The translations under genes and the position numbers were made by a program. Positions 60,854 to 64,000 of a stretch of 64,000 bases of DNA are shown in pieces. Origin of the DNA: Dermanyssus gallinae (taxonomy: Eukaryota; Arthropoda; Arachnida; Mesostigmata; Dermanyssidae); NCBI GenBank assembly GCA_003439945.1, contig QVRM01006419.1:124001-188000 (forward strand). The letters are read 5' to 3'. Position 1 is the stretch's first letter, and each line of letters opens with the position of its first letter. The notes beneath the pieces are model-generated. The model was not told the DNA's origin. It saw nothing but the letters and a program-made list of their open reading frames with translations, and made no database searches.

Positions 60854-61345
60854 GGACTGGGACTTGGTTACGCGCTCTACCCCGTTCGCGATTTGGGAGT
60901 TTTTTTGAACGGCGAGACGATGCGCATAAGCGCAGGGCTGCGGCTTGGTGCTGACCTAGCCGTGCCCCACGGATGTCGTTGCGGCAATTTTGTGGACGCG
61001 TTGACCCATCATGGCCTGTCATGCGCCTTGAGTGCAGGCCGACGAGCACGTCACTCCACCTTGAATGACACCTTTAGTCGCGCACTGAGATCTGCCGGCT
61101 TTCCTGGTGTGTTCTGGAACCCCCGGGTATATCCAGGGATTATGGAAAAAAAAAGTCTGGCGGTCTGACTCTGACACCCTTTGAGCGTGGTGGCATGCAT
61201 AACCGACTCATTAGCCCTTTCGATGGTCGGTGCAGGTCATGCTTGCCGGCTAGCTGAGGTTAGCAGATGCAGCAAATACTCTGGCGTTGATTATCTGCAC
61301 AAATTTTGTCCGTTGGACCTCTTTCACTCAGGCAGATTCAGTGCG
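60854..61345 (+). pseudogene. LINE C-terminal domain remnant (CCHC + RLE-like), frameshifted
   Basis: One frame reads LGVFLNGETMRISAGLRLGA, then AVPHGCRCGNFVDALTHHGL with SC, then GRRARHSTLNDTFSRAL (about 60894-61085). The cysteines and histidine follow C-x-C-x8-H-x4-C, and R-H-x-x-L-N-D follows. After a 9-A run (61146-61154) the frame is lost. The next frame continues SGGLTLTPFERGG, which fits the usual R-P-D-G-L-T-L-T-P block with D replaced by G. Further on, KYSGVDYLHKFCPLDLF (about 61276-61326) matches the position of the K-Y-x-x-L-x-x-x-Y-x-F-x-P block. I infer a decayed member of the same class as the 23.5-kb copy. Confidence 0.65.
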
Positions 61346-62390
61346 TAGGTAAAAGCTTTAACCTTTTGACAGGAGACTCGACGTTTGCGCAGAGACAACT
61401 GTCCACTCCAAAGTGCTAACGTAGCGAAGTTTTATATAAAAAAAAAAAAGAATGGAATATTAAGATGATGAAAATTGGTTATTGTAAACTATGGAAAATT
61501 CCAGAGTCCACACTTGCCAACGTTGCCACAATCTACTACAGCAAGCACTGGCAATCAACAAGTTTAAAACAAAGATGTTTGGGTTTAGAGAAAGAACACG
61601 CCTGGCCATTAAAGACGCAAGCAGGTTACAAAGACAAATACTTGAATTTGCTCTTAGTTTTCATGGTTTAGACCTTGAATTCACCTCCAACAGAAGGCCT
61701 GTTTTTGCGTTGTACACAATAATTAGTAAGGAAAGCATAAATTGCAACGTATGCGATTTGTAACGCTGATAAGCTGTCACTTAAAACCTCTAAACATTTA
61801 ATTGACTTAACGATCACACTAACTGCCGGTTACCGTTGTCCGTTGACTTTTGAAAATCTGTTACGTGTGGACCTAAAGAAGCGTGGCAGGTTGACGGCAG
61901 TTTTCCACAAGATCATACATTTTAGGGCCGTAAAAATCAGGTTGGTCACCTTTGTTGCATAGAGCTCAAAATGTTCGGAAATCGAATGCTACGCTTTAAA
62001 CTCATACTACATTCGCAACGTAATAAATTAAAAACACACACTATTGAAAATTGACAATTCTAGCTCCACCAAGGCCAAGTCATGACGGGCAGAGTATGGA
62101 GCCCCCGCAGTACAGTGCAATGATTTCTTATACTTTGGTACGCAATGCACGTTTTCGGTCACTCCATATGTAGGAGAGCCGGCTGGCATGAGGCCGACGA
62201 CATATATAAGCTAACGTGTTCAGTTCACTAGAAAAGTGAAGGTATTACGTATACAGAAATGTCACTATACTGATATATGCAATACGATACAAGATTGCCG
62301 TTATTTGAGAGATACATAGCAGGCATAGATTATATTAGTTAAAGTATAAACGATATACTTATATGAATTCCAGTCAGTTAACTGTGAAAC
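61346..62390. other. No recognised gene
   Basis: A 12-A run lies at 61439-61450. Overlapping frames at 61465-61763 (+) are unrecognised. Confidence 0.5.
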
Positions 62391-62397
62391 ATATATG

Positions 62398-62430
<33 letters not shown>

Positions 62431-62436
62431 TTCATT
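62375..62436. repeat. (TA)n-(TG)n microsatellite with inverted flanks
   Basis: A TA array (62397-62420) and (GT)n (62421-62430) are bordered by TGAAACATATATG on the left and ATATGTGTGTGTGTTTCA on the right, so the whole can fold back on itself. Confidence 0.85.
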
Positions 62437-63852
62437 TACAACTCTCCTTGTATCGGATTGATATGTTTCGCAGTACCGCGTTATTGCGCCTAATCTGCTC
62501 TATAACGTGGAGCCACAACGTTTGACGTGCACAATTAATCAATTTACCCTCTGATTTATTTACGCACACTTTACGCGCACAATTTGTGTTGGCCGGGCGC
62601 TGGGTGCTTTCTTTGCAAGAGCTTGTCGAATGCCTGTTATCTAAAGTGGCGACAGGGCAGAGCTTAGAATGCACGCGCAATATGTTACACTGAGACATTC
62701 ATTTACCGAGCTGAACTGACTTACCAACTGGCATCCTTCCTATGCCACACGAAGTTTACAAGTCGATGATCATAGAGGAGCAACGTCAGACGCTCTCGAT
62801 TTTCAGTGGCGCGGGCTGTTTCGTCTGCTCGACGCTCGTTGGCCCATGTCGGCCGTCATGACGTCGTCGTCGTTGGTGGCAGCGGTGTTTGTTGGTTGTT
62901 TCTTGCATCTCTACGCTCAACGGCATAGAATTGTTATAGCCGTTGCGGCTGGCAGCTCTTGGAAATCTGGCGGCTCGCGACTGAAGACCGGGCTTCTTCC
63001 CTGGACGAGTAGAGGAACAATCGTTTCCCACCAAACGTCCAAAACGGGAGCGCCATGAGAGAAACGTGCCACGCATGGCGGACAGCCCCGATAGACAGCG
63101 AGGGCAGATACAACGTTTTGAGGTAACTAAACTAAGCGAGTGGTGGTGGTGGTGGGTGACGGCGACAACTGCGTCGTATGAAAAAATGAACAAGCATAAT
63201 AAGGCTGCATTTGGGGTGTCAATGGCTACGGCGGCGGTTGCGGAGGGGGTTTTCTGCGGAACAAATGCCCTCATCTACTGAACTGCCAGCTGCTGCTGCT
63301 ACTGCTGCCTCTGCAAGATAGTCTGGATGCGTGCAGGACAAAAAAAAGTGGGCAAAGAGACTTAGTAAGTCGTGGCGATGTCTGGGTTTGCCCTTGGGCC
63401 CCTCGTAAGCCCCACAAAGCACCCGTTTTGGGTCTGTGCGCCCCGCCGTTGTTATCATCGGTTGCCTCGGTTTGCGCCCCAGCCTCGACTGGTTCTTGCC
63501 ACATATCTGGTGGGTTGTGCTGCGATGTGTGTGTTGGGGCAGCATAGAGGCTCTGAGTGTGCTGTCAGTTGACTCAATCGGCACAACTTCAACGCGAGTC
63601 CGCAGATAGGAGGATGGCTGCTGCTGCTGCTACCGCCGCCACCGCCGTCCTCGTTGAGTGCAGTCGCGACAACTCGGTGACAATATGTAGATGACGATGA
63701 TGTTCGCCAGGATACCGAACTCGTCAGCGCATCGCAGCAATGCAAGTCACGGACGTCATTCAGTGACTTCATCTGGAGCTACTAAATGCAATCGCTTAGA
63801 CACTGATTTGACAACAGCTCTATCGGCAGGCGCTTTGGTGTACGTCGTTGAC
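62437..63852. other. No gene assigned; GC-rich triplet patches
   Basis: (GGT)n lies at about 63138-63155, and CTG/CTA/CCG triplets at 63287-63312 and 63618-63645. Frames such as 62786-63274 (minus, 162 codons) are compositional and unrecognised. Confidence 0.45.
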
Positions 63853-63902
63853 ATAGCACAGAACACGTCTTCTGTGCTATAAATATATTATATATTATAT
63901 AT

Positions 63903-63961
<59 letters not shown>
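63853..63961. repeat. 11-bp perfect hairpin followed by TATAT-type array
   Basis: ATAGCACAGAA (63853-63863) pairs perfectly with TTCTGTGCTAT (63870-63880) across a 6-nt loop. Then comes AAATATATTATATATTATATA (a TATAT/TTATA variant), which becomes a pure TA array up to 63961. Confidence 0.9.
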
Positions 63962-63964
<3 letters not shown>

Positions 63965-64000
63965 TGCTAAGTTGTGTCGCCTGGGTCCATACTTTTGCAT

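Overview
This is eukaryotic nuclear DNA that I read as a gene-poor, repeat-dense stretch of an invertebrate genome, most likely an arthropod. The support is about 40 (TA)n arrays, a mariner element, several decayed LINE proteins, tRNA-derived SINEs with target-site duplications, and codon-interrupted coding remnants with no bacterial-style gene packing. A mite or other chelicerate would fit, but nothing in the window fixes the species. I found no intact host protein gene, rRNA or functional tRNA; most long open frames are translations of simple repeats (IYIY from TA, NNN/III/YYY from TAA, QQQ/CCC/LLL from CAG/TTG).

Layout. 0-15 kb: mostly unrecognised DNA, with a tRNA-like SINE candidate (~3.3 kb), a decayed LINE N-terminus with a degenerate 2A-like motif (~5.4 kb), a GC-rich CTG/CAG block (9.7-10.3 kb), a purine-strand-biased block (10.3-10.8 kb) and TA arrays. 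15.8-18.8 kb: one decayed LINE lying in order on the + strand: ORF1 with a CCHC knuckle, endonuclease, then the linker that leads into reverse transcriptase; a tRNA-derived SINE in the opposite direction splits ORF2. 20.2-20.65 kb: a second, RTE-like LINE fragment. 21.6-25.4 kb: a microsatellite-rich region (TA, TAA, TTG/CAA, TGG, GA) that contains a 5'-truncated LINE 3' end with AATAAA and poly(A) inserted in a TAA array, and a foldback sequence. 26.4-29.4 kb: a degenerate dispersed repeat pair, a minus-strand RT fragment and a 32-bp minisatellite. 31.95-32.91 kb: a deleted mariner with perfect inverted repeats. 36.0-36.25 kb: a G-rich 21/22-bp minisatellite. 38.3-40.5 kb: a tandem duplication hit by a SINE, plus a second SINE copy with a perfect 15-bp target duplication. 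40.5-48.3 kb: CpG-rich and triplet-rich blocks with long poly-C tracts. 49.70-50.50 kb: an 800-bp DNA transposon/MITE with 244-bp inverted repeats. 60.85-61.35 kb: a frameshifted LINE C-terminus of the same protein class as the 23.5-kb copy.

There is no cellular pathway to describe. The relationships visible are between mobile elements: DNA transposons (mariner, MITE) sit at TA sites next to or inside TA microsatellites; SINEs and the truncated LINE carry marks of LINE-driven target-primed insertion; and nested insertions give relative ages. The most distinctive items are the 244-bp-TIR element, the SINE family with an exact target duplication, the LINE copy splitting a TAA microsatellite, and the G-rich minisatellite. 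I see no clear new multi-gene system.
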